Positions 1 through 11,339 of a stretch of DNA of 64,000 nt are shown here, piece by piece (position 1 is the first letter of the stretch; each line of letters starts with the position of its first letter). The notes under the pieces were generated by a model. The model ran no database searches. It was not told the DNA's origin and was given only the letters and a program-made list of their open reading frames with translations. The position numbers were made by a program, and so were the translations under genes. Source of the DNA: Tyto alba (Eukaryota > Chordata > Aves > Strigiformes > Tytonidae); assembly GCF_018691265.1 (NCBI RefSeq), contig NW_024881277.1, positions 7,249,817 through 7,313,816 of the forward strand. The letters are read 5' to 3'.

Positions 1-2930
1 AACTGAAGCTCACTACCAAAAAAAAAATATCTCAAAGGAATGGGTTTTTAAACATGTCACGTGAGCATTTATAAGACAATTAAGGCCGAAAAGAGAATTT
101 ATAATCCAGCCAAATCAAGAAGTATTTCCAAGGTGTATTTTTTCCTCAAGCAATAAATAAAAAGTTCCAAACACGCAGGTAATATTTTTACTGGAAAAAG
201 TACTTGTCGTTTAATAGCGATATGTTTAAAATCCCAACTATTTCAAGCTGTGGACACAAGCAACTCCTTGAAGTCTGAGTCATACTTCTCTTTCTAAAAA
301 ACATCCAGAAAAGAAACTGCTTGCAATATTCCACACTGTCTATTTGAAAACCCAGTAGAGTCTCCGCTTCACCAACAGAACTTCAGCACACGCTGTCACC
401 GAGCCAACACAACTTGTTCTGGGTGAAACATGTACAAAACCAGGGCTGAGCAGGTGTTCGTAGGAATCACTGGAGAATCTCCCGGTGACAAATGCATTCC
501 AGTTTAGGCTCACCTAAACCCTCTGGAAGGAGACTGGGCCGACAGAACCAGATCACCACTTGTGCAGACAAAGAAATGAGGCCAGTTACCCCCTGCTGAG
601 TTGTCACATCTCTGAAACCTGAAAAAAGGCACAGATGATTTTTCTTATGCAATTCCTTTCATTTTGACAAAACTCCCTTCAACACCCTAATTAGAAATTA
701 TAAAATAAGAGGGTAGAAATCTGTCCTCCCATTTCTCACTACATCACTTTCTTCTTTGACGACAAAATCTACCATCAGCACCAAAAGAAAAAGCAGCCCT
801 ACAAAGAACCAGATTCACTAAAGGTTAAAATAAAAATAAAACAGAAAAGCCTGAACTATTAAATATACTCATGAATAAGACATTTCTTTTTCACATAGCA
901 GAGATTTTTACTATAGCAAAGGCATATTGTTTTTTTCCCTCAACATGCCACGGACAATTGATAAAGTAAAAGGCTATAGAAACTCAAGTAACTTAATTTA
1001 CAAGTTACTCCTTTACGCTTCCTTTCTGTTTTTAATCAATTTTCAATATAATATTTGCAGGCAATTATAAATTGCTGGCCAAGAATGAAAAAGAATACTC
1101 TGCAGCATGACCACATTCAGGTGCTGTCATTTCAACCCAGCTGCTCACAGAGCTTCTTGCTGAATGGAGCCTCCCCGACCCACTCGCAGGAACTCCACAA
1201 CACTTTCCCTCACTCAGGGCACATTAAGTGTCAGCCCCAAGCTCCCAGATTCAAGCCCCTTCTCCCAGCTACAGCTGCCTGTCCTCCACTCCTCAAAAGC
1301 AACAAAAGCTCCTGTTCCAACAACTCCAACCCAAGCAGAATTCCTAATCTTAATAAAACACACCAAAGATTTAGCAGTACTCTTGGCAAACCTCTTTCAG
1401 CAAGCTCTTGTGCTTCTCTTGGAAAACAGTTTCAGACTGTGCTAAGGGTGCTCAAAAGCAACTGGCAGCGCTGCAGAGACAGAAGTGTCTGTGGGTCAGC
1501 GCAGGGGCAAGAGCCATCAAACAGCAGAACACCTTTTCAAGAGTAAATATTAAATCATCAGCCCACAGAGCAATCTCGAGTCTCAAACTACACTCTTCAA
1601 GAACCACCTGCAATATCACATACCAGCAGTTACTGAATAAGCTCAATTAGCAAGAATGATTTCAGGTGAGCAGAATGACTCCTGCAGGGGAGAATTCAGT
1701 CTCCACAGCTGGCAGAGCCACTCAGCAGGTATTCTTATTCGACGCGTCGGGGATCATTCCTGCTAATATGCGTGCCGCCGTAGTGGAGTTGATGATATTT
1801 CCACACAATTCACTTACACATGCATGGAATTCCCAAGAACTAATTCCAATATTCATTACTTTTTCAATAAATCATTATAATCCGTTGCCGCCCACTTCCA
1901 CGTGCGCACTACAGTCTCTGGGTGGTCTTCTAGGCCCCGCGGTGGTCGTTTACTTCATCATTCTCATCTTCTTAGTCCTACCCAAAGGTGCACATCAAGT
2001 AGGTGTCACCATACCAGTGAGTAAAATTCCTCTTAAGAGGATTCAGCCATGTGCAAAAAACTCCTATTAGAATTAGCTTGGAATAAAAAAATATTCAGTC
2101 AAGCCTACCAACCAAATGACTGTTTATAAATTTGTCTATATAGGAGTAATGTGTTTTTGGCTGGGTAGGGGAAGACTAAAGCCTGGGGGAAGAATCCTGA
2201 AAATGTTCGTGCTTTCAATGTCTGAAATAATGTTCAGTTCAGAATAGGACTAAGTTTGCTTAATCACTTTCAACCTTTAAGACCGAACATTTGATTCAAC
2301 ACAAACCAATATATCTATTCCTAATGGCACTCTAATGATAAAACGCCTCAGCTTGGCACACGACTGCTTTTTTTAACAGTTACGTAGCCATCAGTGTCTA
2401 CTACACCTACAATTCTACTCCACACGTAGCAAAACCTCAGCCCGGCGGGATCAGGCAGAGCCCCACACCACCGGCGTGTGCTGAGCAGAAGTGTTCCAGC
2501 AGCAGCAGTTTGTTTCTCCCGGCCGTGTAACTTTAACAGCCTTTCCGTGGGGATGCTGGCAATCACTGACTGCCCTTCTCCCTCAGCTGGCTCACAACAT
2601 TTGCAAATGCGTTTCAGTTTTAGCAGATAATAAAACCTGAAATCACCATCATTCCCATCCTCTTTTGGTGCTCTCCTCAAACACTAACCCCCTAACGCAG
2701 AAATTCCTTGCATAATAAAACTCTTTCTGTGAGAACACAGCCACTTCACTTTGGAGCACCCGGGCTCCTGCACCCAATGAATGTTCAAAACCCAGCAGGA
2801 GGGATTTCTGAGTGGTTACTCTGCAAAATGCAGACATTAAAAATAAATTCTGGGTGTGGAGGTGTCACCATCCCAGCCCTCTCCCCACCCCACACACTTC
2901 CACCCCCGGCTTCTTTGCTGGTTTTCACGT
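1..2930. other. AT-rich stretch, no recognised gene
   Basis: Open frames here are short (up to 163 codons), overlap on both strands and show no recognisable domain. A short CG-containing patch near 1740-1950 stands out from the AT-rich surroundings. The stretch could be intron or intergenic DNA belonging to a gene whose promoter is the CpG island at 3.92-4.83 kb, but no exon can be supported. Confidence 0.5.
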
Positions 2931-2938
2931 GAATCTGG

Positions 2939-3174
2939 CAACCTCTCCCGTTGTGGGGGTGGACACGGGGGCACCTCTCCTGGTTTGGGGGAGATGAACA
3001 TGGTAGCTCCTCTCCCGTTTTGGGGGGGGATGAACACAGCACCTCCTCTCCCCTTTTTGGAGGGGGGGGGGCGGAGATGAACACAGCACCTCCTCTCCCG
3101 TTTTTGGGGGGGATGAACACAGCACCTCCTCTCCCTTTTGGGGGTGGGATGAACACGGCACCTCCTCTCCCGTT

Positions 3175-3208
<34 letters not shown>

Positions 3209-3916
3209 GGATGAATACGGGAGCACCTCTCCGAATCAGGAGGGGGATGAACACGGCACCTCTCTCCCGATTTGGGGGGGAGGGGATGAACACAGCACCT
3301 CCTCTCCCATTTGGGGGGGGATGAACACAGTAGCCCCTGTCACGTTTTGGGGGGGGAATGAACACAGCACCTCCTCTCCCGTTTGGGGGGGGGGGATGAA
3401 CACAACACCTCCTCTCCCGTTTTGGGGGGAGGGGGGATGAACACGGCACCTCCCTCCGTTTTTTTGGGGGAGGGGGGGGATGAACACAGCACCTCCTTTC
3501 CCGTTTGGGGGGGATGAACACGGCACCTCCCCTCCCGTTTTGGGGGGGGGGGGGGAATGAACACGGCACCTCCCTCCCGTTTTGGGGGGGGGGGGGGGAT
3601 GAACACGGCACCTCCCCTCCGTTTTGGGGGGGGGGGGGGATGAACACGGCACCTCCTCTCCCGTTTTGGGGGAGGGGGGGGATGAACACAGCACCTCCTT
3701 TCCCGTTTGGGGGGGATGAACACGGCACCTCCCCTCCCGTTTTGGGGGAGGGGGGGATGAACACAGCACCTCCTTTCCCGTTTGGGGGGGGATGAACACG
3801 GCACCTCCTCTCCCGTTTTGGGGGAGGGGGGGGATGAACACAGCACCTCCTTTCCCGTTTGGGGGGGGATGAACACAGCACCTCCTTTCCCGTTTGGGGG
3901 GATGCACACGGCACCC
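2939..3916. repeat. G-rich minisatellite, about 24 units of 33-43 bp
   Basis: Each unit is a fairly constant core of about 28 bases (GATGAACACGGCACCTCCTC followed by TCCCGTTTT) and a G run of variable length. The longest G run is about 28 bases, near 3178-3205. Unit length varies almost wholly through the G run. The array ends where the CpG island begins. It produces long minus-strand open frames of up to 554 codons rich in Pro, Cys and Ser, but these exist because the repeat lacks stops in several frames. Such G runs can form G-quadruplexes, and the copy number is likely to be polymorphic and hard to assemble. Confidence 0.95.
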
Positions 3917-4830
3917 CCACCCCGTTCCGGGGGGCAGCCCCCGCCGCCGGGCCGTTCCGCCAGCGCTGCCCACCCAGCCCCGGGCCATCCCTCCCGAGGC
4001 CGGGGCAGCGCCCGGGCCCAGCCGGCCGGACCGGCTCCGGAGCAGCCGCAGAGGCCGCGCCGCACACTGTCCGTGCGCCCCAGCGCCCCGCCCGCCGCGG
4101 CGGCGGCTCCAGGCTCCGGGCCCCGCCCGCTCGCCGCCGCCTCCCCTGCGGAGCCCCGGGGGTCTCCCCCCGCGCCGCCGGGCTGCCGGCCCGCCTTCTG
4201 CCCCGGCCACGCCGAGCGGCGCGGAGGCGGCGGGCAGAGGCGAAGCCCCTCCGGCAGCCGCCGCCGCCTCGTCCCTCGCGCGCTCCCAGACCTTCCCCTC
4301 GGGCCTCCCCGCGCTTTCCCCGGCGCTTCCCGCCGCGGCGGGCAGCCGCCCACACGCACTCACCGGCCCCGGCCCCGGCCCCGGCCCCGCCCCGGCCCCG
4401 GCCCCCGCCGCTCCCCCCGCCGGGCCGGCCTCCTCCGGAGCGGCCGGGGCACCTCGCCCCCCCGCCCCGCCCCGCCCCGCCGGGCTCCGGCAGCCTCTCT
4501 CCCTGCGCCGAGGCCGTGCCCACCCCTGACCCAGCCCAGCCCCTCCTCCGCCTCTTCTTCCTCCCTCCCCGCCCGGCCCCGCAGCCCACCCTGACCCCTG
4601 CCCGGCGGGTGCGCGGCGGCGGCGGGCCGGCAGCGGCGGACCGGGACCGCCAGCGACGGGGGGCGCCGGCAATGCCGGCGGGGCGTCTCCTTCGAGGAGC
4701 CGCTGCCGCTCCTGCCGCACTGCGGCTGCTGCGCCGGGTCCCCGCAGGCCCCGGGGTGGAGACGGGGGCCCGGGGGCGGGCGAGCCGGAGGCGAGGAGGC
4801 AGCCCCCGGCCCTGGGGCCCCTGGTTTGAC
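3917..4830. promoter_or_regulatory. CpG island, probable promoter of an unidentified gene
   Basis: The block is very rich in G and C, with dense CpG and many GC boxes of the CCGCCC type. The AT-rich DNA on either side is sharply different. Unmethylated islands of this kind usually mark promoters in birds. Several overlapping frames are open on both strands, as expected from base composition, so none is called coding. No TATA box or convincing first exon with a donor was picked out. Either direction of transcription is possible. Confidence 0.6.
4365..4406. repeat. GGCCCC hexanucleotide tract
   Basis: About six copies of GGCCCC occur in a row, with one shortened unit. On the minus strand they read GGGGCC. 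The tract lies inside the CpG island. Confidence 0.9.
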
Positions 4831-5029
4831 GGTGGGGTTCAGAAGTTCATGGTGAATGAAGTTTTCTCTCCCTGTAGAACAGTAGTTCATTGACTACTGC
4901 AAGTGTTCACCCTGGGATCTGTCCGGCAAACATCTTTACCAAGGGCATGGAAGAACTGAAAGAGTGCACTCTCGCTAACGTTGAAGATGCCACCAAACTG
5001 TGGAAGTAAGGGTCGATATGCTGGAGGGC

Positions 5030-5590
5030 AGAGTTGCCATCCAGGGAGACCTAGAGAGGTTGAGATGTGGATTAATCACAGTACACTGCTTAGGCTCACA
5101 CAGCCACTCACTCACTCCTCCCAGTGGGATGGGGAGAAAAATTGGAACGGTGAAAGTGAGAAAAATCATGGGTTGAGATAAAGACAGTTTAATACATAAA
5201 AACAAAGCTGTGTGCAAGTGTCAAGCACAATACAGAAATTCATTCGCTACTTCTCACCGGCAGACAGGTGTTCAGCCATCTCCAGGAAAGGAGGGATTCA
5301 TCATGCACAGCAGTTACTTGAGAAGAACAATGCTGTCACAATAAACATGTCCCCTTCCTGCTTCCCTGCAGTTCTTATTGCTGACTACAATGTCATACAG
5401 TATGGACTGTCCCTTTGTTCAGCTGAGGTCAACTGTCCCAGATGTGTCCCCTCCCAGCTTCTTAAACACCCCCAGCCTACTTGCTGTCAGGGTAACTTCC
5501 CTCCATTATGCCAGTGAGAGCAATCAGTTCATTGTCCCCCCCTTAACCCCAGCAAAACATAATCTCATAACATACAATTTGCAGCTCCCC
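5030..5590 (-). mobile_element. ERV LTR-like repeat, minus orientation (part 1)
   Basis: The sequence around 5160-5195 (GGTTGAGATAAAGACAGTTT) also occurs at about 41375 and 43180, where the longer repeat is flanked by a TG-starting terminus. Read on the minus strand it has the layout of a long songbird-type LTR with an AT-rich polyadenylation-like stretch. It joins directly to the block at 5590-6460. Exact ends are not resolved. Confidence 0.6.
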
Positions 5591-6460
5591 AGTATCCAAC
5601 TTTCCCAGCCCCAGCTGTGTCCCATGTGGGATTCACAGACAGCCCTTCGCTGGGGTCTGCCAGGGTCTGCACCAGGAGAGAGGCCGGGCAGGGCTGGCTG
5701 GTCCCCCCATACAGGCACTGAGACCAGCAGGAGGATGAGATGGTTTAGCAGCAACATTCACCCATAAACCTGTGTGAGCAGCCAGTGCTGGAAATGACCA
5801 GCGAGATAGGCTGGGGGTGCTGCAGAGCTCTGGGCACTCACCCCACAGCCCCAGCCCTCGGAAGGTCACAGCAGCTCCTGGGGCACAGAGGGCTCTCAGC
5901 CTCCCCATCAGCCCAGGGCTGGGCCAGCCATGCCATGAGCAGACGCAGGCCAGTCGTCCCTCTCTCTGCTGCTGCTCTTCTCTCCAAGAGATCCTGATTG
6001 CCCAGTGCTGGCAGCCCCTCTGTGCCCGTCCCTCTCCCCAGCACAAGACTCCTGCACTGGGGGCTCCCCAGGCAGCTCCTGCTGTGCCAGCCAGAGAAAA
6101 GCTGCCCAAACTGGTGCCTCCAGAAATAGGTCTGCTCTTGTCGCGGGATGTCACCTCAGGCACGGCCCTGAGCTGGCAGTGCTGCTCTGCAGGGCAGTGG
6201 TGGCTGAAAGCCACGGGGAGATGGTCCCAGGGAGATCCCATGGATCAGCCATCATTTCCATTGCACTGGGCACCCCACGTGAAGGGGCAGCACAGGCCTA
6301 TTCCCTAACACATCCCCCCATGCCCTCCTGCCCTGAACCCCTGGAGAACCCCAGCACAGCAGCACGCTCAGAGGGGCAATTCCTTCAGCCTGTTCCTGAC
6401 CTCAGCTTGGGAGGAAGAGACCAACCTCCAGACATGGGCACTGAGACAAGCCTCTTTTAT
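5590..6460 (-). mobile_element. LTR-like block shared with 43.3-44.46 kb
   Basis: This block is closely similar to 43290-44455 in the same orientation. Part of it is similar in the opposite orientation to 15790-16680 and 30490-30850. Four copies in two orientations point to an interspersed element rather than a gene. The 43-kb copy carries about 330 extra bases (roughly 43529-43847) where this copy reads straight through near 5818. Open frames on both strands show no conserved domain. Confidence 0.6.
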
Positions 6461-6670
6461 AATGGATATGTTTAATGGGAGGCCAGCTGCATTGTCCCAT
6501 CAGACACAGCGCACAAAGTCCTCTCTGACAGAGATGCTGATTCAAGTCTCTGAGGAAGAGGAGTGGATACAGACATTTTAGGAAAAAACAAGAGTTTCAC
6601 AAATAAAATGCTACTGCACAGAAGGATTCAGATAAGAATTGGAAATGACTTCTGAAGAGACACAGGAAGC

Positions 6671-7601
6671 TTATCCCTGTTGAGATTCAGCTGAGTGAAT
6701 CAGCTTCTTCAGTGCGCCCTTCATCTCCTGGTTCCTCATGCTGTAGATGAGGGGGTTCACTACTGGAGCACCACTGAGTACAGAAATGACACCACCATGT
6801 CCAGAGATGGGGAGGAGATGGAGGGGGGCTTCAAGTAGGCAAAGATTACAGTGCTGACAAACAGGGAGACCACGACCAGGTGAGGGAGGCATGTGGAGAA
6901 GGCTTTGTGCTGTCCCTGCTCAGAGGGGATCCTCAGCACGGCCCGGAATATCTGTACATAGGACAGCACGATGAAAAGAAAACACCAAATACTAAACAGA
7001 AACTAGCCTTGATAAGTCCAACTTCCCTGAGGTAGGAATCTGAGCAGGAAAGCTTGAGAATCTGGGCGATTTCACAGAAGAACTGGTTTATGGAATTGCC
7101 TTGGCAGATTGGTAGGGAAAATGTGTTGGCAGTGTGCAGGAGAGAATAGAGCAGCCCAGTGCCCCAGGCAGCTGCTGCCATGTGGACACAAGCTCTGCTG
7201 CCCAGGAGGGTCCCGTAGTGCAGGGGTTGGCAGATGGCAACGTAGCGGTCGTAGGCCATGATGGTGAGAAGGAAATATTCTGATGATACCAAAAATAGAA
7301 ACAGAAATACCTGTGCAGCACATCCCGGGTAGGAAATGGCCCTAGTGTCACAAAGGGTATTGGCCATGCTTTGGGGAGAGTGGTGGAGATGGAGCCCAGG
7401 TCGAGCAGGGAGAGGTTGAGGAGAAGAAGTACATGGGGTGTGGAGGTGGTGGTCGCAGGCGATGGCGGTGATGATGAGGCCATTGCCCAGGAGGGCAGCC
7501 AGGTAGATGCCCAGGAAGAGCCAGAAGTGCAGGAGCTGCAGCTCCCGTCTGTCTGCAAATGCCAGGAGGAGGAACTGAGTGACGGAGCTGCTGTTGGACA
7601 T
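6671..7601 (-). pseudogene. Olfactory receptor, family 14 (gamma-c) type, copy A, frameshifted
   Basis: This is a seven-helix odorant receptor of the bird-expanded gamma-c type. It begins [20 protein letters not shown]1 carries the GN motif ([12 protein letters not shown]), helix 3 ends in [12 protein letters not shown]6 begins with [10 protein letters not shown] and TM7 has NPLIYSMRNQE. Compared with copies B and C, three one-base deletions lie between the HLHTP motif after TM1 and the SMAN residues before TM3, so TM2 reads out of frame before the frame returns. Further frameshifts follow TM5 and come before TM7. A splice-acceptor-like CCTGCCTGCAG lies eight bases before the ATG, typical of the single coding exon of an OR. 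It is a pseudogene as read, but consensus sequence errors are an alternative. Confidence 0.9.
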
Positions 7602-8349
7602 TTGTTCACTGCAGGCAGGGAGGTTGAACTGGAAGACATTGACAAGTTAGGACAACTTCTTTTATTCAATCTTATGCTGTTTCCCAAAAAGTCTCCTCAA
7701 AACTATTTATCTTTCTTTGGGGAAAATATATTCAATTCCTTTTTATGAGCTCAGATTTTGATGTTGCTGAGGAGAACGTTCATTGAAGGGGAAGAAATCC
7801 TCATCGTTCACATTTCTCTCCGCCTGAACACAGGGGAGACCTGAGGGAAAAAAAGGCTCCCTGTGCCCTAGAACAGAGTCAAGAGAATGCGGGAGCAAGT
7901 CCTGGCTCTCTGCTCCCTGGAGCTGTTTTCTGCTGGGAGTGGGTTCTCTGTCCCCATGTCAGCACCCTGACAGTGCTCCCAGCCCCCATCCCACCCTCTG
8001 TGTGCTCAGCTCTGCCCTGCAGACCCCTCCTGGCAATAGGGCACTGCCCAGGGGCATTCCCTACTTCCAGATTCAAAGGAGAACAGCAGGCAAAACCAGA
8101 ACCCTCAAACAAAAATCATGCTGTTGTGTCTGTAAGTAGAGGAGTAGGTGAAGGCACTTTATGAAGTTTCTGGCAATCCTGCTGATCCCTCAGTTTAACA
8201 TTTCAGGAGTCTCAGTGAATTATTAAAATTTCACAGCCCCTTTCTACTTTTTCTTAGAAGAAACACGAGATCATAGAGCCTAAAAAGGTTCACATTATTA
8301 AGGTGGCCCCTGCCTTGAATTTCCTCTTGAATACAAATGTGCTATACGT
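7602..8349. other. Upstream flank of OR copy A
   Basis: The part from about 7870 to 8075 resembles 22490-22640 (copy B) and 37930-38070 (copy C). No coding domain is visible. If the OR is transcribed, its intron and 5' untranslated exons should lie here or in the adjoining island. Confidence 0.5.
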
Positions 8350-9090
8350 GATCTGGAGCTGTGAGCATCCCTGATCCACACAGCAGCAGCCTCTGGAGAG
8401 CAGAAGGAGCCTGCCCTGGCGAGGGTCTCTCCTTCCCCCCACAGATTCTCCCCACAGCGCCGTGGGGAGCTCCCCGGGCAGGCTGAGTGCTGACCCTGGC
8501 AGGCGGCAGAGTCCCTGCCCCAGCACACAGCCCCCTGGGGTGCAGGGACCCTGCTGGGAAGGACAGCCCTGGGCACCCCTGCCTGCACACCCGGCTGCAC
8601 ACCCCTGCAGCCGGCCCCGCCAGAAGGCAGCCCTCATGCCCTGGCCCTCGCAGGGGGCACCAGGGAAGCCCTGCTCGGGAGCAGATTCTCCTCCTCCTCC
8701 TCCTCCTTCTCCTCCTCCTCCTCCTCTAGGCAGGAGGCAGATTCCTGGCGGCTCTGCTGCCTTCCCCAGATCCCTCCCCGAGCTGCAGCTGCATTGCCCT
8801 GCACCCCCAGACTTACTGTGGCCAGGGCCCTGACGCCTTCTCCTCCTCAGAGCTCTCAGCAGCCTCCCAGCCCAGGCTGCCTTGAAGCTGTGTGTGCCTC
8901 GCTGCTCTGCCCTGGGTGCCTGCAGGCAGTGCCCTCAGCCCTGCTGCGCTTTGCAGAGGAGCTGCTCCTGGGCAGAGCTGTCTCTCTGCAGCGCTGCCCA
9001 CTTGCCAGGAGCTCCCTCCGGCCCAGGAGCCCGGCCCAGCTCAGCACCACAGCAACAGCCCAAGGCAGTTTAATGACCCCTCAGGAGGGT
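8350..9090. repeat. Highly conserved GC-rich island, copy A
   Basis: This block is nearly identical to 22838-23550 and 38278-38995 over more than 650 bases. The flanks of copy A match copy C far less well. It contains a CTC trinucleotide run near 8690-8728. All three copies lie 0.8-2.5 kb upstream of a minus-strand gamma-c OR. The open frames differ in length and end among copies, so protein conservation is unlikely. A shared regulatory region or a gene-conversion tract fits better. Confidence 0.7.
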
Positions 9091-10130
9091 TTGGTGCCAT
9101 GTCCATGAACCTCAGGCACTGAGAAGAACCTGAAGAAACCTCTGAAGAAGTCAAAGTTATATTCAAACTCCAAAGTTTCTGCACTGTTAATGGTTCCCAC
9201 TGAGGACACTGTTGACAAAGCCTCCTCAGGGTCTTGTTAGAGCAGAAATCTGGAGGCAGTGATGACAGTTGGAAACTAAAAGGGAAAGGTGGCTCTGATG
9301 CTGAGTAAACCTGAATGAGTTGCATTAAGGCAAAGGGCCAGGCCCTGTGCCCATTAAACAAATAGCCATGCCGTGATCCCCAGCCCCTGGGAAGGGAGAT
9401 CCTGTCCCTCCCACATTCCTCAGGGCTCTTCCTGGGGTAGGGCTATGGAGATGTGCACCTCCCAGGCTCCTGAGGATGCACAAGGAGGCCATGAGGCCCC
9501 TGTGCTGCAAGGGACTGTGCCTCCTCACAGGCATCAGTGGCAGAGACAACAGCCACAGCCAAAGTCGTGATGGGGTTGACTTTACTGGGGGCTTTCAGCT
9601 TTCCCACAGCCCTCTGTCATCTCCACCACAGGCTGTCCTATGGAGTTGCATCCCCTGTGCCTCTTTCCCTGCAGGCTGTCCTCATCCCCCCAGCTGTCTC
9701 ACCTCGCTCCCACCTGAGCCTCTTCCTTCCTTTCCTGATCTCTCACCATCCTCCCTGGTTCTTTCTTGAAACACAAAGCCTTTGGCTGTTCCAGGATCCT
9801 TCTGAGCCGTGCATTGCACTGCTCCTTGTGTCCACTCTGGCCTTCCCCAGCTGCACTTTGTGACATTATTTCTTTCTCATGCTGTTTTCCACGAAGAAGA
9901 AAAACTCCACCATCTCTGAATCCTCTCTTCAAGCACTGTCAGCCTACTCCTAGACCGTTCCAAGTCTCTGCTCCACTGATCCCAGTGTGTTCACCTTCTC
10001 TATACCTGTCATGTGGTTGAGGCCTCCAAACTCCATTTTGGGAGATGACTGGATTCTCTTAAAGGTGTTTGGAGATGAAAACATAGTGGTCATAGGCCCA
10101 GAAAATCTGAGTGAGACTCTTTACCATGAC
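9091..10130. repeat. Segmental-duplication flank shared with copy C
   Basis: This is similar throughout to 38996-40050, by eye roughly 85 percent. The first 300 bases also match copy B (23550-23860) and, more weakly, 17860-18170. It contains no recognisable gene. Confidence 0.7.
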
Positions 10131-10139
10131 TTGCACTGA

Positions 10140-11330
10140 CATGACTAGGGTCAATGTTTTTAGATTTATATTTCATATAAAGAAATGTTGCATTATGAAG
10201 GAGTTGAGGCTGTGGAACAGGTTTCCTGGAGAAGTTCCTGGGAAGGGACATCCATTACTTCTCTGGGCAACATGTTCCAGTGTCTCACCACACTCACAGT
10301 AAAGAACTTCTTCCTTATATCTAATCTAAATTTGGCCTCTGTCAGTTTAAAACCGTTACCCTCTTACCTATACCTACAGTCCCTGATAAAGAGCCCCTCC
10401 ACATCGTTCCTGTAGGCCCCTTTGTACTGGAAGGCTTCTAGAAGATCTCCTTGGAACCGTCTCTCCTCTAGTCTGAAGAACCCCAACCCTCTAAGTCTGT
10501 CCTCACAAGGAAGGTGCTTCAGCCCCCTGATGATCTTCGTGGCCTCCTCTGGATCTGCTTGAGAAGGTCCATGTGCTTCTCATATGGGGGTCCAAGAGAT
10601 GGACACAGCACTGCAGGTGGGGTCTCCCAAGAGCAGAGCAGAGAGGGAGAATCCCCTCCCACAATATGCTGGCCTCACTTCTCCTGATGTAGCCCAGGAC
10701 CCAGTTGGCTTTCCGGGCTGCAAATGCACATTGCTGGCTCACAGGCAGTTTTCCACCCACCAAAAACCCCAAGTACTTCTCCACAGGGCTGCTCTCCATT
10801 CACTGCTCGCCCAGCCTGGATTTGTACTTGGGATTGCTCTGACCCATGGGTAGGACCTTGCACTTGGTTTTGTTGAACTTCAGGAGCTTTGCACAGGCCC
10901 ACCTCCTTAGCTTGTCCAGATCCTTCTGGATGGCATCCCTTCCCTCCAGCGTGTCACTGCACCACACAGCTCAGTGTCATCGGTGAACTTGCTGAGGGTG
11001 CACTCGATCCCACTGTCCATGTCACTGACAAAGATATTAAGGAGCACCATGTTCTACAATGAGCCCTGAAGAATGCCACTCATCACTGTTCTCCACTTGG
11101 ACATTGAGACACTGACCGCAAATCTTAAGAGTGATAACATCCAGCCAATTCCTCATCCACACCAAGTGGTCCTCCATGAAATCCCTGTCTCTCCAACTTA
11201 GAGACAAGAATGCTATGCGGACAATGTCAAATGCTTTGCACAGGTCCAAGTAGATGACGTCACCTGCTCTTCCAACTGTTCTTTGGGACCCAGCAACTGG
11301 CAAGAAAAGTGTGTGTGCATGTCACACTGG
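10140..11330 (-). mobile_element. CR1-like LINE fragment, minus strand, with inverted tail
   Basis: Minus-strand frames resemble the end of a CR1 non-LTR retrotransposon reverse-transcriptase protein. One contains VIYLDLCKAFDIV, the LINE form of the catalytic-palm region, and the downstream part reads MESSPVEKYLGFLVGGKLPV. Frames are broken many times. At about 10258 the sequence turns into an inverted copy of its own last portion, so the first 110 bases read as CR1 on the plus strand. Copy C at 40.04-41.25 kb has the same structure, so both came from one ancestral insertion. Confidence 0.8.
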
Positions 11331-11339
11331 TGTGTATGT

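Noticed and set aside
2939..3916. Possible CRISPR-like array
   Set aside because: Units are head-to-tail with variable G runs rather than unique spacers, and the context is avian. The same applies to the 29-kb array.
2925..4720. Minus-strand open frames of 554 and 494 codons, and a 339-codon one
   Set aside because: They run through the minisatellite, are open because the repeat and the GC-rich island lack stops in several frames, and encode low-complexity Pro/Arg/Gly sequence.
3782..4893. Plus-strand frames of 270 and 344 codons in the CpG island
   Set aside because: Overlapping frames on both strands in extreme GC composition, with no domain or splice evidence.
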